From positions 1 to 64,000 of the forward strand of contig NZ_RXLP01000019.1 of assembly GCF_004332295.1 (NCBI RefSeq): a stretch of 64,000 nt of DNA, written 5' to 3'. The DNA is from Alloscardovia theropitheci (GTDB lineage Bacteria; Actinomycetota; Actinomycetes; Actinomycetales; Bifidobacteriaceae). Shown in pieces: positions 16,974 to 27,029 of the stretch. The translations under genes and the position numbers were made by a program. Within the stretch, counting starts at the first letter, position 1; every line of letters starts with the position of its first letter. The notes under the pieces were generated by a model that saw only the letters and a program-made list of their open reading frames with translations, did no database searches and was not told the origin of the DNA.

Positions 16974-18065
16974 CTACATTCCAAGTCGTTCCTCGATAAT
17001 GTAACGAGGTCGATGCTTCACCTCAAGATAAATTTTCCCCACGTATTCGCCAACGATCCCTAATGCCATTAAGATTGCTCCGCCTAGAAGCCACATGGAT
17101 GCCATAATCGATCCCCAGCCTGAAACCGCATGTCCTCGCAAGACCGAAACGAAGATATACACAAGCATTAACATCGAGATGACAAACGCTGCCGCTCCAA
17201 CAAGCATGATGAATCTGATTGGTTTCACGGAAAACGAGGTGATGCCTTCTAAAGCAAATTTAATCATCTTGCCAAGTGGATACTTTGATTCACCAGCCTG
17301 CCGTTCAGCACGTTTATAGTAAACTCGCTCAGTTTTGAAGCCTAAATCAGGCACAATTCCGCGAAGGAATAAATTTGATTCGTGATACTGGCTCAGCGCT
17401 TCTAATGCGCCACGTCCCATAAGCCGGAAATCGGCATGATTCGCAATAGTATTTGTCCCGAGCCATGTCATCGTCGCATAAAATGCACGGGCAGTTTCAC
17501 GTTTAAAGACTGTGTCGGTATCGCGATTATTACGCACACCGTATACGATTTGTGCGCCTTCACAATATTTTTCTATCATTTCGTCAATTGCCTGAGGATC
17601 ATCTTGTAAATCCGCATCCATCGAGACGATGCAATCGCACCCATTTTCGTACGCTTCCATCATTCCCGCATAGACAGCATTTTGATGTCCCCGATTATGC
17701 GCAAATTTTACCCCATTGATGACGTCACCGTATATGCCTCTTAAAGCGCCAACCTTTTCCCAGGTATCGTCCCTCGATCCATCATCAACATAAAGAATCG
17801 CACTGTGTTCGCTAACCTTTCGGGAAGAAATGAGCTCATGAATTTTATGAACCAGAACGTGAGTCGTACCTTCTATAACTGCGGATTCGTTATAACAAGG
17901 AACAACAATAACGAGGTACGGTACTTGCAGATGCCCGCTTGCACTAGAGAGTTGCTGCACTTCATGCGATGATTCATGTGTTGATTCATGCGATGCTTTC
18001 GACGATTCGAGCGACAATCCGAGCGACGATTCTCCTAATGCTTCCTGTAACGATTCAACAGACAT
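16974..18065 (-). CDS. Polyprenyl-phosphate glycosyltransferase (GT2, GtrB/ArnC-like)
   Basis: A 363-residue enzyme. After a Ser/His/Glu-rich leader (repeats of SHESTHES) the GT2 domain starts at about 48 (LVIVVPCYNESAVI) with VDDGSRDDT, the metal-binding DADLQDD and the FR.MGR segment. Two C-terminal membrane helices (about 270-345) follow. This family moves a sugar from a nucleotide donor to undecaprenyl phosphate on the inner membrane face, to be flipped by GtrA-like proteins (one is at 10792-11283). GAGGGAAC precedes the ATG at 18065; an ATG 8 codons earlier would bury it. Confidence 0.88.
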   Translation of the reverse strand: MSVESLQEALGESSLGLSLESSKASHESTHESSHEVQQLSSASGHLQVPYLVIVVPCYNESAVIEGTTHVLVHKIHELISSRKVSEHSAILYVDDGSRDDTWEKVGALRGIYGDVINGVKFAHNRGHQNAVYAGMMEAYENGCDCIVSMDADLQDDPQAIDEMIEKYCEGAQIVYGVRNNRDTDTVFKRETARAFYATMTWLGTNTIANHADFRLMGRGALEALSQYHESNLFLRGIVPDLGFKTERVYYKRAERQAGESKYPLGKMIKFALEGITSFSVKPIRFIMLVGAAAFVISMLMLVYIFVSVLRGHAVSGWGSIMASMWLLGGAILMALGIVGEYVGKIYLEVKHRPRYIIEERLGM

Positions 18066-18326
18066 ACGGTTCCCTCGATTTTCTTTCAATACTGTTCAGC
18101 GCTGTTCTGCCCGATTTGTCGGGTTCTACTCTTAGCGGTTCGGTCGATTGCGCAAAATCTAATCGCAATCTAGTCGTAATGCGGATGTGATTCAGGCTCT
18201 CTCAAACTGCAGGTAAGTCACGCGCTATAAGTCACGAGCTAGAGGTACGGCGTAGGCTAGATACTCCCCCATAAGAGAGCAAGTATGTGCCCGTCGAACT
18301 AGTTCGGTCGCATTACGTTCACTCGA

Positions 18327-18371
18327 GCCATGCTAAGCTTCGCCATACTGAGCTTCACCATGCTAAATCCT
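18327..18371. repeat. 15-bp imperfect tandem repeat, three copies
   Basis: GCCATGCTAAGCTTC, GCCATACTGAGCTTC and ACCATGCTAAATCCT follow each other. They lie 13 bp from the 3' end of rmlB. The remaining gap (18066-18326) shows no gene. Confidence 0.7.
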
Positions 18372-18383
18372 CCAAACTAAATC

Positions 18384-19415
18384 TCACTGACCTAGAATTT
18401 GGTATTGCTCCTCGACTCTGCTTTTTTCTGACTTCCACCAGTCTTCATTACTCGAATACCATCGTACAACGCTTTCCAACTCACGTGAAAATTGCGTATG
18501 TTCTGGTTTCCATCCTAACTCTTGACGAATTTTTTGCGGATTGAGCGCATACCGTCTATCAGCTCCCGCTCTATCGCGAACGTATTGGATGCAAGGATCA
18601 CAATCAAATTGAGTACGCATAATATCGCACAGGATATCAATTACCGTTTTATTGTTCACTACACATTGTGCGCTAACGAGATAAGTTTGCCCGATACGCC
18701 CATTGTGCAAAATTTCCCAGATAGCTCGACACTGATCCTCGACGTGAATCCAATCTCGCATTGCTAAACCGTCACCGTATAATTTAATAGGAATACCGCA
18801 TAAAGCGTTGGTGATGGCACGAGGAATAAACTTTTCAATATGCTGGTATGCACCGAAATTATTGGAACAATTCGAAATTGTCGCCTTTAAACCATATGTT
18901 CGAGTCCATGCGCGAACCATATGATCCGAAGCGGCTTTCGATGCGGCATAAGGCGATGATGGTTTGTACGGTGAATCCTCGGTAAAGAGTTCTTGGGAAT
19001 TGATATCGGTATCCCCATATACCTCATCAGTAGAAATATGATGAAACCGTACATCATACCGTTGGGCAGCTTTGAGCAGAGTCAAAGTCCCCATAACGTT
19101 GGTTTCGAAGAAGATATCTGGAGATACTATAGCTTTGTCGTTATGCGATTCAGCAGCAAAATGTACGACAGCATCAACTTTTTGTACGATAGAGTCAACA
19201 AGTTCTACATCATTAATTGAACCGTGAATAAATTCAACACGCTTGTCAGATGAACTATACGCAGGGCGTAACAAACTAGCTATATTAGAAAGATTTCCTG
19301 CATAAGTGAGCGCATCTAAAACCACTAACTTTGTGTCAGGATGATGATTACGAACAAAATGCACAAAATTCGAACCGATAAAACCAGCTCCGCCCGTGAC
19401 AAGCAATGTTTCCAT
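18384..19415 (-). CDS. rmlB: dTDP-glucose 4,6-dehydratase
   Basis: A 343-residue extended short-chain dehydrogenase: nucleotide-binding VTGGAGFIGSN (6-16), catalytic TDE (129-131) and YAASK (Tyr156, Lys160). The SPYAASKAASD context and the GDGLAMRDWIHVEDQ segment are characteristic of RmlB. It makes dTDP-4-keto-6-deoxyglucose, the second step to dTDP-L-rhamnose. rmlA, rmlC and rmlD are not in the window. The start at 19415 gives the usual N-terminus; there is no ribosome site and a TACACT -10 box lies 7 nt upstream, so the mRNA may be leaderless. An ATG at 19448 would add 11 residues. Confidence 0.9.
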   Translation of the reverse strand: METLLVTGGAGFIGSNFVHFVRNHHPDTKLVVLDALTYAGNLSNIASLLRPAYSSSDKRVEFIHGSINDVELVDSIVQKVDAVVHFAAESHNDKAIVSPDIFFETNVMGTLTLLKAAQRYDVRFHHISTDEVYGDTDINSQELFTEDSPYKPSSPYAASKAASDHMVRAWTRTYGLKATISNCSNNFGAYQHIEKFIPRAITNALCGIPIKLYGDGLAMRDWIHVEDQCRAIWEILHNGRIGQTYLVSAQCVVNNKTVIDILCDIMRTQFDCDPCIQYVRDRAGADRRYALNPQKIRQELGWKPEHTQFSRELESVVRWYSSNEDWWKSEKSRVEEQYQILGQ

Positions 19416-19428
19416 GTAAGCAAGTGTA
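19416..19428 (-). promoter_or_regulatory. -10 element of a probable leaderless rmlB promoter
   Basis: TACACT (19428 to 19423) is followed by 7 nt and the ATG. No Shine-Dalgarno. Confidence 0.35.
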
Positions 19429-19658
19429 GCGACCAGGCTAGAGTGCATTATGCGATTTAAACGTCACATTTTAACGCCATAATAGGGGGCTCATACATCG
19501 TTCGCTATACCGGATTATCTTCCAATCCCAGTCCTATTTGATTAGGAGCATACACCCTGCACGATAAAATGAGCTTCAGCATAAAATTTTTGACATATTT
19601 TGCACGAATCTGCAATTATCTGCAAGAATTTGAAAATGTTTGGGAAAGGAACGTGTCT

Positions 19659-20870
19659 ATGGCAATTATTCGTACTGCGCAACAATTAGCTCAAAACCCA
19701 GAAACTGAGCCAGTATCCGCTGACGTCGTCATCGTCGGTGCTGGTCTATTTGGCCTGGTCACAGCGCAGCAAATTATTGAGCATACTGATAAGACTGTTC
19801 ATATTATCGACATTCGAAATCATATCGGCGGAAATGCATACTCGTATTTTGACGAGGAAACAGGCGCAGAAATCCACAAGTATGGCGCTCATCTTTTCCA
19901 TACATCTAACGAACGCGTATGGGAATATGTAAATCGTTTCACAGAGTTTACGAATTACGTACACCGTGTTTACACCACGCATAAGGGCGAAGTTTTCCCT
20001 ATGCCTGTCAATTTGGGAACGATTAATCAATTCTTCCATGCTTCTTACACCCCGGTCGAGGCTCAGAAGTTGATTGAAGAACAAGCCGGCGAATTTGCCC
20101 ACGTTGATCCTCAAAACCTTGACGAACAAGGCAAGAAGCTCATCGGCGAACCTCTTTATAATGCATTTATCCGCAATTACACTGGTAAGCAGTGGCAAAC
20201 TGATCCTAGCGAATTGCCAGCAAGCATCATTCGCCGTCTTCCTGTGCGTTTCAATTATGATAATCGCTACTTCAAGGACACCTGGGAAGGTCTTCCAAAA
20301 GACGGTTATACTGCATGGTTTGAACGTATGATTGACGATTCTCGCATTACCGTAACTTTAGGTGTTGATTTCTTCGATGAGTCTCAGCCTTACAATAAGA
20401 AGGCACTCGTAGGCAAGGTTCCGGTCATCTACACTGGACCTGTTGACAAGTATTTTGGTTACGAACTTGGCGAGCTCAAGTGGCGAACCGTTGATTTCAC
20501 GGAAAAGCGTTACGATGAGGCAGATCATTTCGGTGTTCCTGTGATGAACTATGCTGATTCTGACGTTCCATACACTCGTGCAATTGAATTCAAGAATTTC
20601 AATCCTGAACGTCGCGATCAGCAAAATCCTCACAAGACAGTTGTGTGGGAAGAATACTCCCGTTTTGCAAACCGTGATGACGAGCCTTATTACCCAATTA
20701 ACACGGAAGAAGACAAAGCATTGTACGCACAGTACAAAGCTAAGGCTGAGGCTGAACCATCAGTAGTATTTGGCGGACGCTTGGGAACTTACGCATACTA
20801 CGATATGCATCAGATTATTAATACCGCGCTCATTGCTTTTGAAAAGGAAGTTGAGCCGTTGCTGAAATAG
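19659..20870 (+). CDS. glf: UDP-galactopyranose mutase
   Basis: A 403-residue flavoenzyme that interconverts UDP-galactopyranose and UDP-galactofuranose, the donor for galactofuranose-containing glycans. The FAD-binding VVIVGAGLFGLV lies near 23-34. NHIGGNAYS, HKYGAHLFHTS and the C-terminal GGRLGTYAYYDMHQ are family hallmarks. AAAGGAAC sits just before the ATG at 19659; the open frame further upstream lacks family similarity. A strong terminator follows 16 bp after the stop, so it is probably monocistronic. Two GlfT-like transferases in the window could use its product. Confidence 0.96.
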   Translation: MAIIRTAQQLAQNPETEPVSADVVIVGAGLFGLVTAQQIIEHTDKTVHIIDIRNHIGGNAYSYFDEETGAEIHKYGAHLFHTSNERVWEYVNRFTEFTNYVHRVYTTHKGEVFPMPVNLGTINQFFHASYTPVEAQKLIEEQAGEFAHVDPQNLDEQGKKLIGEPLYNAFIRNYTGKQWQTDPSELPASIIRRLPVRFNYDNRYFKDTWEGLPKDGYTAWFERMIDDSRITVTLGVDFFDESQPYNKKALVGKVPVIYTGPVDKYFGYELGELKWRTVDFTEKRYDEADHFGVPVMNYADSDVPYTRAIEFKNFNPERRDQQNPHKTVVWEEYSRFANRDDEPYYPINTEEDKALYAQYKAKAEAEPSVVFGGRLGTYAYYDMHQIINTALIAFEKEVEPLLK

Positions 20871-20886
20871 CAATCATATTATTATG

Positions 20887-20944
20887 TTGCTGTCTTATAT
20901 TGGAGTAGTCATGTACTACTAAATATAAGACAGCAATTTTTATT
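20887..20944 (+). terminator. Rho-independent terminator of glf
   Basis: A 14-bp stem (TTGCTGTCTTATAT with ATATAAGACAGCAA), extended by an inner AGTAGT/ACTACT stem, is followed by TTTTTATT. One of the clearest terminators in the window. Confidence 0.92.
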
Positions 20945-20988
20945 ACAGTTTTATTCTCGCGCACACCTTCTCGTTGCAAGATTCTCGA

Positions 20989-20994
20989 TATACT
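20989..20994 (+). promoter_or_regulatory. -10 element of a probable leaderless promoter
   Basis: TATACT ends 6 nt before the ATG at 21001, with no ribosome site in between. Transcription would start at the A of ATG. Confidence 0.45.
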
Positions 20995-21000
20995 AAGTTT

Positions 21001-22740
21001 ATGCTCACAAACTCAACTTCTCATGACACATGTGCAACAACTTCGTTGGGACCACAATCAACTATTAGTTCAGGAATTCGAATCAGCAATCTTGATTCAA
21101 CCGAGCAACAACTTATGTGGGCTAGTATTGCTTCTGAGTACGATATAGATTTAGCAAAGTTCTGGGACAGCTCCTCCCATTCGGCTTCACAAATCTTGCA
21201 CGCGTATCCTCGATTTTATCAATATCTTGCTGGAGTTCTACGCACAGCTTATCTTAAAGATACCGTTATCGTGTGCACATGGCCCGAAATAATTGACGGA
21301 TTCTTCATGCTCGCCATAGGTCCAACAGATATTCTTAAAATTCTTGGAATCTCATATAAAGATCCATCCCCTCTTGTCATTCGCGGTAATGCCCCTACGT
21401 TTGTGCAAACTATTCTCAACTTTTTTGTCGCTCCCGCAAAAAATGATAAACCGCGTTATTTTAAAACTCCAAATGAACTCCAGAGAGCAGCGATTCAACC
21501 GATATTGCCTTTCCTTCTATCAAGCTCCGATAGCAAACAAACGATGAAAGATGAGATGAATCCCTCAACATATATGGAAAGCAATAGCGATGCCTCCAAT
21601 TTTTCTTTACCAACCGAGGTTGATCTTCCATCCACAATCTTTCGGAAAATCCGTATACTTCATGAACAAGCATATCGTCTTCCGCAAAACTCATTAAGCC
21701 TTATTGAACAACGATGGAATGAATGGAATCAAGCTATCGAAGATGGTCTTATTCGTTATGAATTTTTCCCTCTTGACAAGCATCCGTTATCGCTTAAACA
21801 AACCTTATCTGAATACCAGCCTATATGCGAGCATCATATTGATGAATTGCTTGATTTCTTTAAGGGATCACACAGTGGCGATAACTCGAATAACCCGCTT
21901 TTTTCTGGGGATAAAGATTACCTTCGTTCGTATACTGAGAATATTTTTACCCTCAACAGAAGTGAGACCTTTACAAAAATTACGGAAAAATTTCCACCCA
22001 CGCATTCGCTTATTGGTCGAGCGCTCAATGACGCGTACACTGATTTTTATCAGTTTGTCTATCAATTATCTATTGCGCAGCAGCATGGAACAGAATGGAT
22101 CAGTGTCAAGCTCGAGAATAATGACGATAACACAAATTCTGGCACAGCTTCCCCAGAACATCCTCATGAATCGACTAATTCAGCAATTACAACCGATACT
22201 CAGAACTCATTCATTGAGTACATGAGTAGTCATCCGGAGCTCTCACAAAAATACCTGCGTACCGGCATGAAGAGTAACACAGCTCACGCAGACAAAAACA
22301 ACATCGAAAAAGATACTACACGTATAACAACACTTCAATTCCTTGCAGGGTCTTCAAGTAAAATCCTCAGCGAAATGCCCGCAGCAAGTTTTACAGAATT
22401 TTGTTATACATCACGTGAATCCATCAAGCAATGGCGTCAGGGGACTCTTAAGCACGTTGAAGATATTGATTATGCTATTTCGCGTGCAAGCAGCACGCAT
22501 ACACGTTCTGACGATTTCGCCGATCTAAAGCGTGGAGGTATCTTGGCTTTTATACTAGCTGTAATAAGCTGGATAGTTGACCAAAGTAAGGACATCGTTG
22601 ATGCTGGTCTGGGCATATGGATGGCTCCGTTAATTGCTCTGGTTGTCACTGTACTACCGGAAGCTATCAATTTGATTCATGAATGGCGAACTCTAAAATC
22701 TGATACCCATACTCTGGTCATTACTCCTGATGGACGTTAA
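21001..22740 (+). CDS. Unrecognised large protein with C-terminal membrane anchor
   Basis: A 579-residue protein that I do not recognise. The N-terminal 500 residues are hydrophilic, with many Ser/Asn/His/Asp and Trp/Tyr-containing helices. A low-complexity Asn/Thr/Ser linker lies near 385-415. Two hydrophobic stretches near 520-575 (AFILAVISWIV and APLIALVVTVL) form a C-terminal membrane hairpin or anchor. No catalytic motif was identified. The ATG at 21001 is preceded by a TATACT box 6 nt away; a TTG 27 nt upstream is less likely. It lies between the glf terminator and a convergent Nudix gene, so it is transcribed alone. Gene context suggests an envelope role only by position. Confidence 0.6.
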   Translation: MLTNSTSHDTCATTSLGPQSTISSGIRISNLDSTEQQLMWASIASEYDIDLAKFWDSSSHSASQILHAYPRFYQYLAGVLRTAYLKDTVIVCTWPEIIDGFFMLAIGPTDILKILGISYKDPSPLVIRGNAPTFVQTILNFFVAPAKNDKPRYFKTPNELQRAAIQPILPFLLSSSDSKQTMKDEMNPSTYMESNSDASNFSLPTEVDLPSTIFRKIRILHEQAYRLPQNSLSLIEQRWNEWNQAIEDGLIRYEFFPLDKHPLSLKQTLSEYQPICEHHIDELLDFFKGSHSGDNSNNPLFSGDKDYLRSYTENIFTLNRSETFTKITEKFPPTHSLIGRALNDAYTDFYQFVYQLSIAQQHGTEWISVKLENNDDNTNSGTASPEHPHESTNSAITTDTQNSFIEYMSSHPELSQKYLRTGMKSNTAHADKNNIEKDTTRITTLQFLAGSSSKILSEMPAASFTEFCYTSRESIKQWRQGTLKHVEDIDYAISRASSTHTRSDDFADLKRGGILAFILAVISWIVDQSKDIVDAGLGIWMAPLIALVVTVLPEAINLIHEWRTLKSDTHTLVITPDGR

Positions 22741-22895
22741 CATCTCAGGTTATCATCGTGCAATTTTTCCAGTTAGTTAGATAACGAATTTGACTTTCAG
22801 TTCAGCTTAGCTGGTACTGAGAACGGCTACATATAATCCAATGCGCTGCGCAAGGCGCAGTACATTTATACGTCACACGAAATATCGAACCATTA

Positions 22896-23777
22896 CTATT
22901 TCTGATTATTGGCTTTCCAAACCGCATAAGCAGCTAAAGTCATACCATCGGCTAATTGCCCTGAACGAATCATGGAATCAAGTTCATCGCAACCGACCCA
23001 GCGTTTACCTCCACTTAATTCCCAATCACCAGAATATTGTGCAAAATGTTCGGTGGGGTAGCTACTGGAACGATTGCTAGAGTTGTCTCCTAATCCCCTT
23101 TCATTTTTTAATCCCTGCGCTTCATCAGGAATGCTGCCGATAAGTCTGCCTTGAGAACTTTGAGTAAGCTCTTGCGTTGTTTTGTTGAGAACGATTTCGA
23201 CGATGGCGACTTTAATACTTTGTAGACCTGTATCTGGATAGAAGTATTGCAATACTCGAATGTCTTGTGAAACGTCCTTATCAGATTTGCTTAATACATC
23301 ACTTGAATCAGACATCACAGTTTTATTCGCTATATCTGCCCGGGTAAACCCAGTTTCTTCTTCGAGCTCTCGGATAGCGGTCTGCTCAATAGTTTCACCT
23401 TCTTCTCCCATCCCGCGCGGAAATTCCCATTCAAATTGGGAAACAGATACGCGCCAATGATTTCCAAGAAGGAATTTGCCGTCCTGAGACCTAACTACAC
23501 AGATAGTTCCTATCGCACCGTTTTTCACATTAACAACATTGAACTGTGCATACTCACCCGTAGCTTTCACACGAGTTCTTATTTCTGTAACAGCAAAGTC
23601 AGCTCCCCCAACTTCTCGATACACTTCGCTACGGGAAATTTCCTCAAGAGGGATGCTTCCTCTAGTATTCCTACCAATAGCAGTACTCTCAACAGTTGAG
23701 TTCTCATTTGAGTTTCCAACATCACAATTATCGTCACGAGAAATATTATTATGTGAAATATCATATGGTGAGTTCAT
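22896..23777 (-). CDS. NUDIX hydrolase (ADP-ribose pyrophosphatase-like)
   Basis: A 293-residue protein with a complete Nudix box at 122-144 (G-x5-E-x7-REL-x-EE-x-GF). The box binds magnesium and hydrolyses a nucleoside diphosphate linked to another moiety. The N-terminal 55 residues are Asn/Ser-rich and poorly ordered. A Ser/Asn-rich insert near 230-250 separates the core from the C-terminal helix. The substrate is likely ADP-ribose or a nucleotide sugar, by family resemblance only. In a glycan region a nucleotide-sugar substrate would make sense, but this is inference. Confidence 0.85.
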   Translation of the reverse strand: MNSPYDISHNNISRDDNCDVGNSNENSTVESTAIGRNTRGSIPLEEISRSEVYREVGGADFAVTEIRTRVKATGEYAQFNVVNVKNGAIGTICVVRSQDGKFLLGNHWRVSVSQFEWEFPRGMGEEGETIEQTAIRELEEETGFTRADIANKTVMSDSSDVLSKSDKDVSQDIRVLQYFYPDTGLQSIKVAIVEIVLNKTTQELTQSSQGRLIGSIPDEAQGLKNERGLGDNSSNRSSSYPTEHFAQYSGDWELSGGKRWVGCDELDSMIRSGQLADGMTLAAYAVWKANNQK

Positions 23778-23891
23778 CGATAGTTCTCGTTTCTCAAGTT
23801 GGTTTTACAGCAAATAGGAATCTCTTTGGAATTAGTTCTGTACGAGCCTATTACACATTCCACAATCCATTGTATGTAGATTTTATTGTAT

Positions 23892-25955
23892 TTAACTACA
23901 TGAATTAATCTTATACAATTTCATACCATCACGCTCAGTTACCAATGTAAATCCAGGCGTCTGATTGGTTATGGAATTAATTCCCACCCATTCTGATGAA
24001 CTGTATCCCGCATAAATGGATTGCAGCCTATCTGTGTTACCTTCAACTTCCCAGTAATCTTTTTGATCGAGCTGAATTACATATTGAGCTTTAATGTTGT
24101 TTACTGCAGCACATACGTGCTCATTCGTTGCGATATCGTTCAAATGGGACATAATTTCACGACTGTCATCGGTTGGCTTGCCCATCCAATTACCTTGCCA
24201 CGCCTTGTAAAACACATTAAGACCATCTTCGCCCCATGCATATGCGCTTCCATCATATGGATTGTTCAAAACGACAGCATCAGCAGGAATCTCACGTTGA
24301 ATTGCCTTCACAAAATTAGATTCTGCTGCTGTATAGCTCTTTGGCTGATTGGATGCATTCCAATAATTAATATCTCGAGCCACAGCGCCAAAAGCATTAT
24401 ATGACTCTTTAGCAGTATCGCGCGGAGTATATGGCATAAAGACAGATACGACCAAGACAAGAACTACAACAACCGCAAGAACGCGTTCATTTACTTCATT
24501 ATGTTTAGTATCAATCAGCTTATATCCCGATACCACGATACTGACCACACAGGCCAAACCTAATGCAGCTAGTGGAAGAGCGACTAAGACGGCAGATGAA
24601 GCAAGACGATGATAATCGGTATACCAGAAACCTGTTAAGAGATGCTTAATGCGTCCTTCAGTACCTGCACTAGCCATGTAGAATACGCAGAAAATCGTGT
24701 AGCTCAGAGTCATCCATAAATAGCGTCGGCGTATAAATGTGACGATAATTCCCACAGCCACAAGCACAGCAAGAATCGGCTGGCCCTCAGCTGCAGAGAA
24801 TCCTAGCAGATACACATCGCGAGCCACTTGATACAGATTACCAATCTTGTCCCAATTCCACGTCACAGTCCTCTGCATGAAACTCGCATGGTAAAGGAAC
24901 AACCACGCTGCAGCGATAAATACTACAAATCCTGCATAGATACTATTAACGACTATACGCCGTGTACGCTTATCCGAAATCGGAACGCAGTACGCACTAA
25001 TTTGGGAGAACACAAATGGGACAATGAGCACAGCCAAAGTGAAAATCGTATTCGGTTGCGTAACTGCGGCAAATATAAATGCAAAGAGGCTATAAATACC
25101 CGCAACAATTCGTTCATACAAGCTTGTACGAGCATCAAAAAGAATAATTAGTACGGCAAAAATAGCTGGAGCGACTGACGTCGCTAAAAGATTGGACCAC
25201 AACGGACCAAATGTAATGAATAACCATGGGAATGTCTGGAACATGAGTGGAACTACTGCACCGACATACATGAGAAGTGGATTGTTCTTAAAGACGATGG
25301 AGAATAGTAGATACACTGATAGCGGCAAGATGACGACTATTTCAACGAACACGACAGCGTTAGATGCCACGGTGATAGAAATATGACTTACCGAAGAAAC
25401 CAGCGCGACGATTGTGTGGTAGCCGGTTGGGTAGAATGCGGAACCTTGAGTCGCGATGATACTGCCCGAATGCATCGGAGAAAAGTCGCCATGCGCCAGA
25501 AAATCACGAATAATTCCTAAATGCCACGCGTTGTCATAGAGCTGCATGTACGATGCGGCGGTATCGAGGTTTTTGAGGAACAACAAGACAGAAACAACAA
25601 CCGCAAAAGCCAAGTATAGGAGCGCAACCTTGTAATTACCTTTAGCTAATAATGAACCTACTTGATTGCATTCTTTTCCATCGATTCCAGTGCTCTTGGA
25701 ACGAGCTATGTGTAGTGCCACCGCGAATACAAGGATACTAAGAAGAATAATTGGTAGCGCTATCGTTGCCCAATTTCCACGTATATGAAGAGCGGAAAGA
25801 ATAATTCCAAGAGCAACATAGGCAGCTACACTCACTGCAGGCGCAAGTACTATAGCGAAGAGCCATGATACCTTCAACGAGCGCATAATAAGTGTACCTG
25901 GCAAGTACACTAGAATGAGAGTAATAGCTACGCTCATCAAAAATTGTATCCACAT
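23892..25955 (-). CDS. Large polytopic membrane protein, DUF6541/GT-C-like
   Basis: A 687-residue integral membrane protein with about 13-14 membrane helices and a C-terminal extracytoplasmic domain (about 520-687). A loop after an early helix contains LYDNAWHLGIIRDF, like the Asp-containing first loop of GT-C glycosyltransferases that use polyprenyl-phosphate sugars. The family is widespread in actinobacteria near surface-glycan genes; the sugar and acceptor are unknown. GAGGAT lies directly before the ATG. Next on the strand, upstream, is a GT2/GT4 pair at 26082-28716, 126 bp away. Confidence 0.72.
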   Translation of the reverse strand: MWIQFLMSVAITLILVYLPGTLIMRSLKVSWLFAIVLAPAVSVAAYVALGIILSALHIRGNWATIALPIILLSILVFAVALHIARSKSTGIDGKECNQVGSLLAKGNYKVALLYLAFAVVVSVLLFLKNLDTAASYMQLYDNAWHLGIIRDFLAHGDFSPMHSGSIIATQGSAFYPTGYHTIVALVSSVSHISITVASNAVVFVEIVVILPLSVYLLFSIVFKNNPLLMYVGAVVPLMFQTFPWLFITFGPLWSNLLATSVAPAIFAVLIILFDARTSLYERIVAGIYSLFAFIFAAVTQPNTIFTLAVLIVPFVFSQISAYCVPISDKRTRRIVVNSIYAGFVVFIAAAWLFLYHASFMQRTVTWNWDKIGNLYQVARDVYLLGFSAAEGQPILAVLVAVGIIVTFIRRRYLWMTLSYTIFCVFYMASAGTEGRIKHLLTGFWYTDYHRLASSAVLVALPLAALGLACVVSIVVSGYKLIDTKHNEVNERVLAVVVVLVLVVSVFMPYTPRDTAKESYNAFGAVARDINYWNASNQPKSYTAAESNFVKAIQREIPADAVVLNNPYDGSAYAWGEDGLNVFYKAWQGNWMGKPTDDSREIMSHLNDIATNEHVCAAVNNIKAQYVIQLDQKDYWEVEGNTDRLQSIYAGYSSSEWVGINSITNQTPGFTLVTERDGMKLYKINSCS

Positions 25956-26081
25956 ATCCTCTACCTATTCCTTGATTCTCTTCCTATACTTTTCGCACGT
26001 GGGCAAAGTATCCTACGATATTCGCCCACGATATATATACTGTCAGTTGCAAATTTTCTTAGGCATACCTATACAGTTGCA

Positions 26082-27029
26082 TTATTCAACTTCTTTTGCC
26101 GCTTGCTGGGGATAATCAACTGATGGGTTAAAGCGTAAAGCTTCCCACATCTTTGAATACATCTGTCTGCGAAGTTTACGCGCTACACCGCCACGACGCA
26201 TTTGAATCGCCACGTTTGCACAGAAGAGAAGGAATTTTGCTTTTCCTTCATGGTGCAAGCGATATGATCCCTGGTTACGTACGCCGTATGCAAATTTCCA
26301 TGCATTCTTTTCGTCAATCATGGAGAAGTTCACGCCCTTATTGACACCCATATCATGCATGACAACTGAGTCGAGCACTTCTACGCCTGGGCATACTTTA
26401 GTAATTCGCAAAGTATATTCTGCATCATCAAACCAAATGAAGTATTCCTTATATGGCAAGCCGTAAGCCTCCATAATCCAACGCGGTATGAGAACAGAAA
26501 CAAAAGATGCGGATGTAACCATCACAAGATTACTATGTCCAAGTGCTTGCAAACGTCCCCAATCCCATGTAGGAACCGGGTTATTCATTTCACAAATCGT
26601 CCCGTCAATGTACTTCACCATTGAGCACGCAAATGGAACATCCGGGCCAAGCTCATCTACTGCAGTATTAAAACCGTCAACGAGTTTAGCCAGCGCATCC
26701 GGCTGTGGATAACCATCGTCATCAAAAATCCACACGAAGTCAGCACCGAGCTCATATCCACGACGCATACCCGCAGAGAACCCACCAGCGCCACCAACGT
26801 TTTCAGGAAGATGAATAACTTCTAATTGAACACCTTCCAGAGAAAAATTGCTCTTATATTTCTCAAGGAACTGATCAGTGCCATCAGTTGACGCATTATT
26901 GACGATAATAAACTGCTCTGGGAGTTTTGTCTGTGCTTCCAAAGATTGTAGAACGGTTTTGAGCTTTTCAAGTCGGTTAAATGTGACGACAACTGCCGCT
27001 ACCGTTTGTTCTGTATTATTCTTAGTCAT
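26082..27029 (-). CDS. GT2 glycosyltransferase, GlfT1/rhamnosyltransferase-like
   Basis: A 315-residue soluble enzyme: VVVTFNRLEKL start (about 13-23), VNNASTDGT, GGAGGFSAGMRRGYELG and the metal-binding FDDDGYP. The GG-A-GGF segment followed by DDD is typical of the galactofuranosyl (GlfT1) and rhamnosyltransferase group. With glf and rmlB in the window, UDP-galactofuranose or dTDP-rhamnose are plausible donors, but this is inference. The start overlaps the end of the upstream GT4 gene by 8 bp, so the two are translationally coupled. A similar gene lies at 37586-38611. Confidence 0.87.
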   Translation of the reverse strand: MTKNNTEQTVAAVVVTFNRLEKLKTVLQSLEAQTKLPEQFIIVNNASTDGTDQFLEKYKSNFSLEGVQLEVIHLPENVGGAGGFSAGMRRGYELGADFVWIFDDDGYPQPDALAKLVDGFNTAVDELGPDVPFACSMVKYIDGTICEMNNPVPTWDWGRLQALGHSNLVMVTSASFVSVLIPRWIMEAYGLPYKEYFIWFDDAEYTLRITKVCPGVEVLDSVVMHDMGVNKGVNFSMIDEKNAWKFAYGVRNQGSYRLHHEGKAKFLLFCANVAIQMRRGGVARKLRRQMYSKMWEALRFNPSVDYPQQAAKEVE

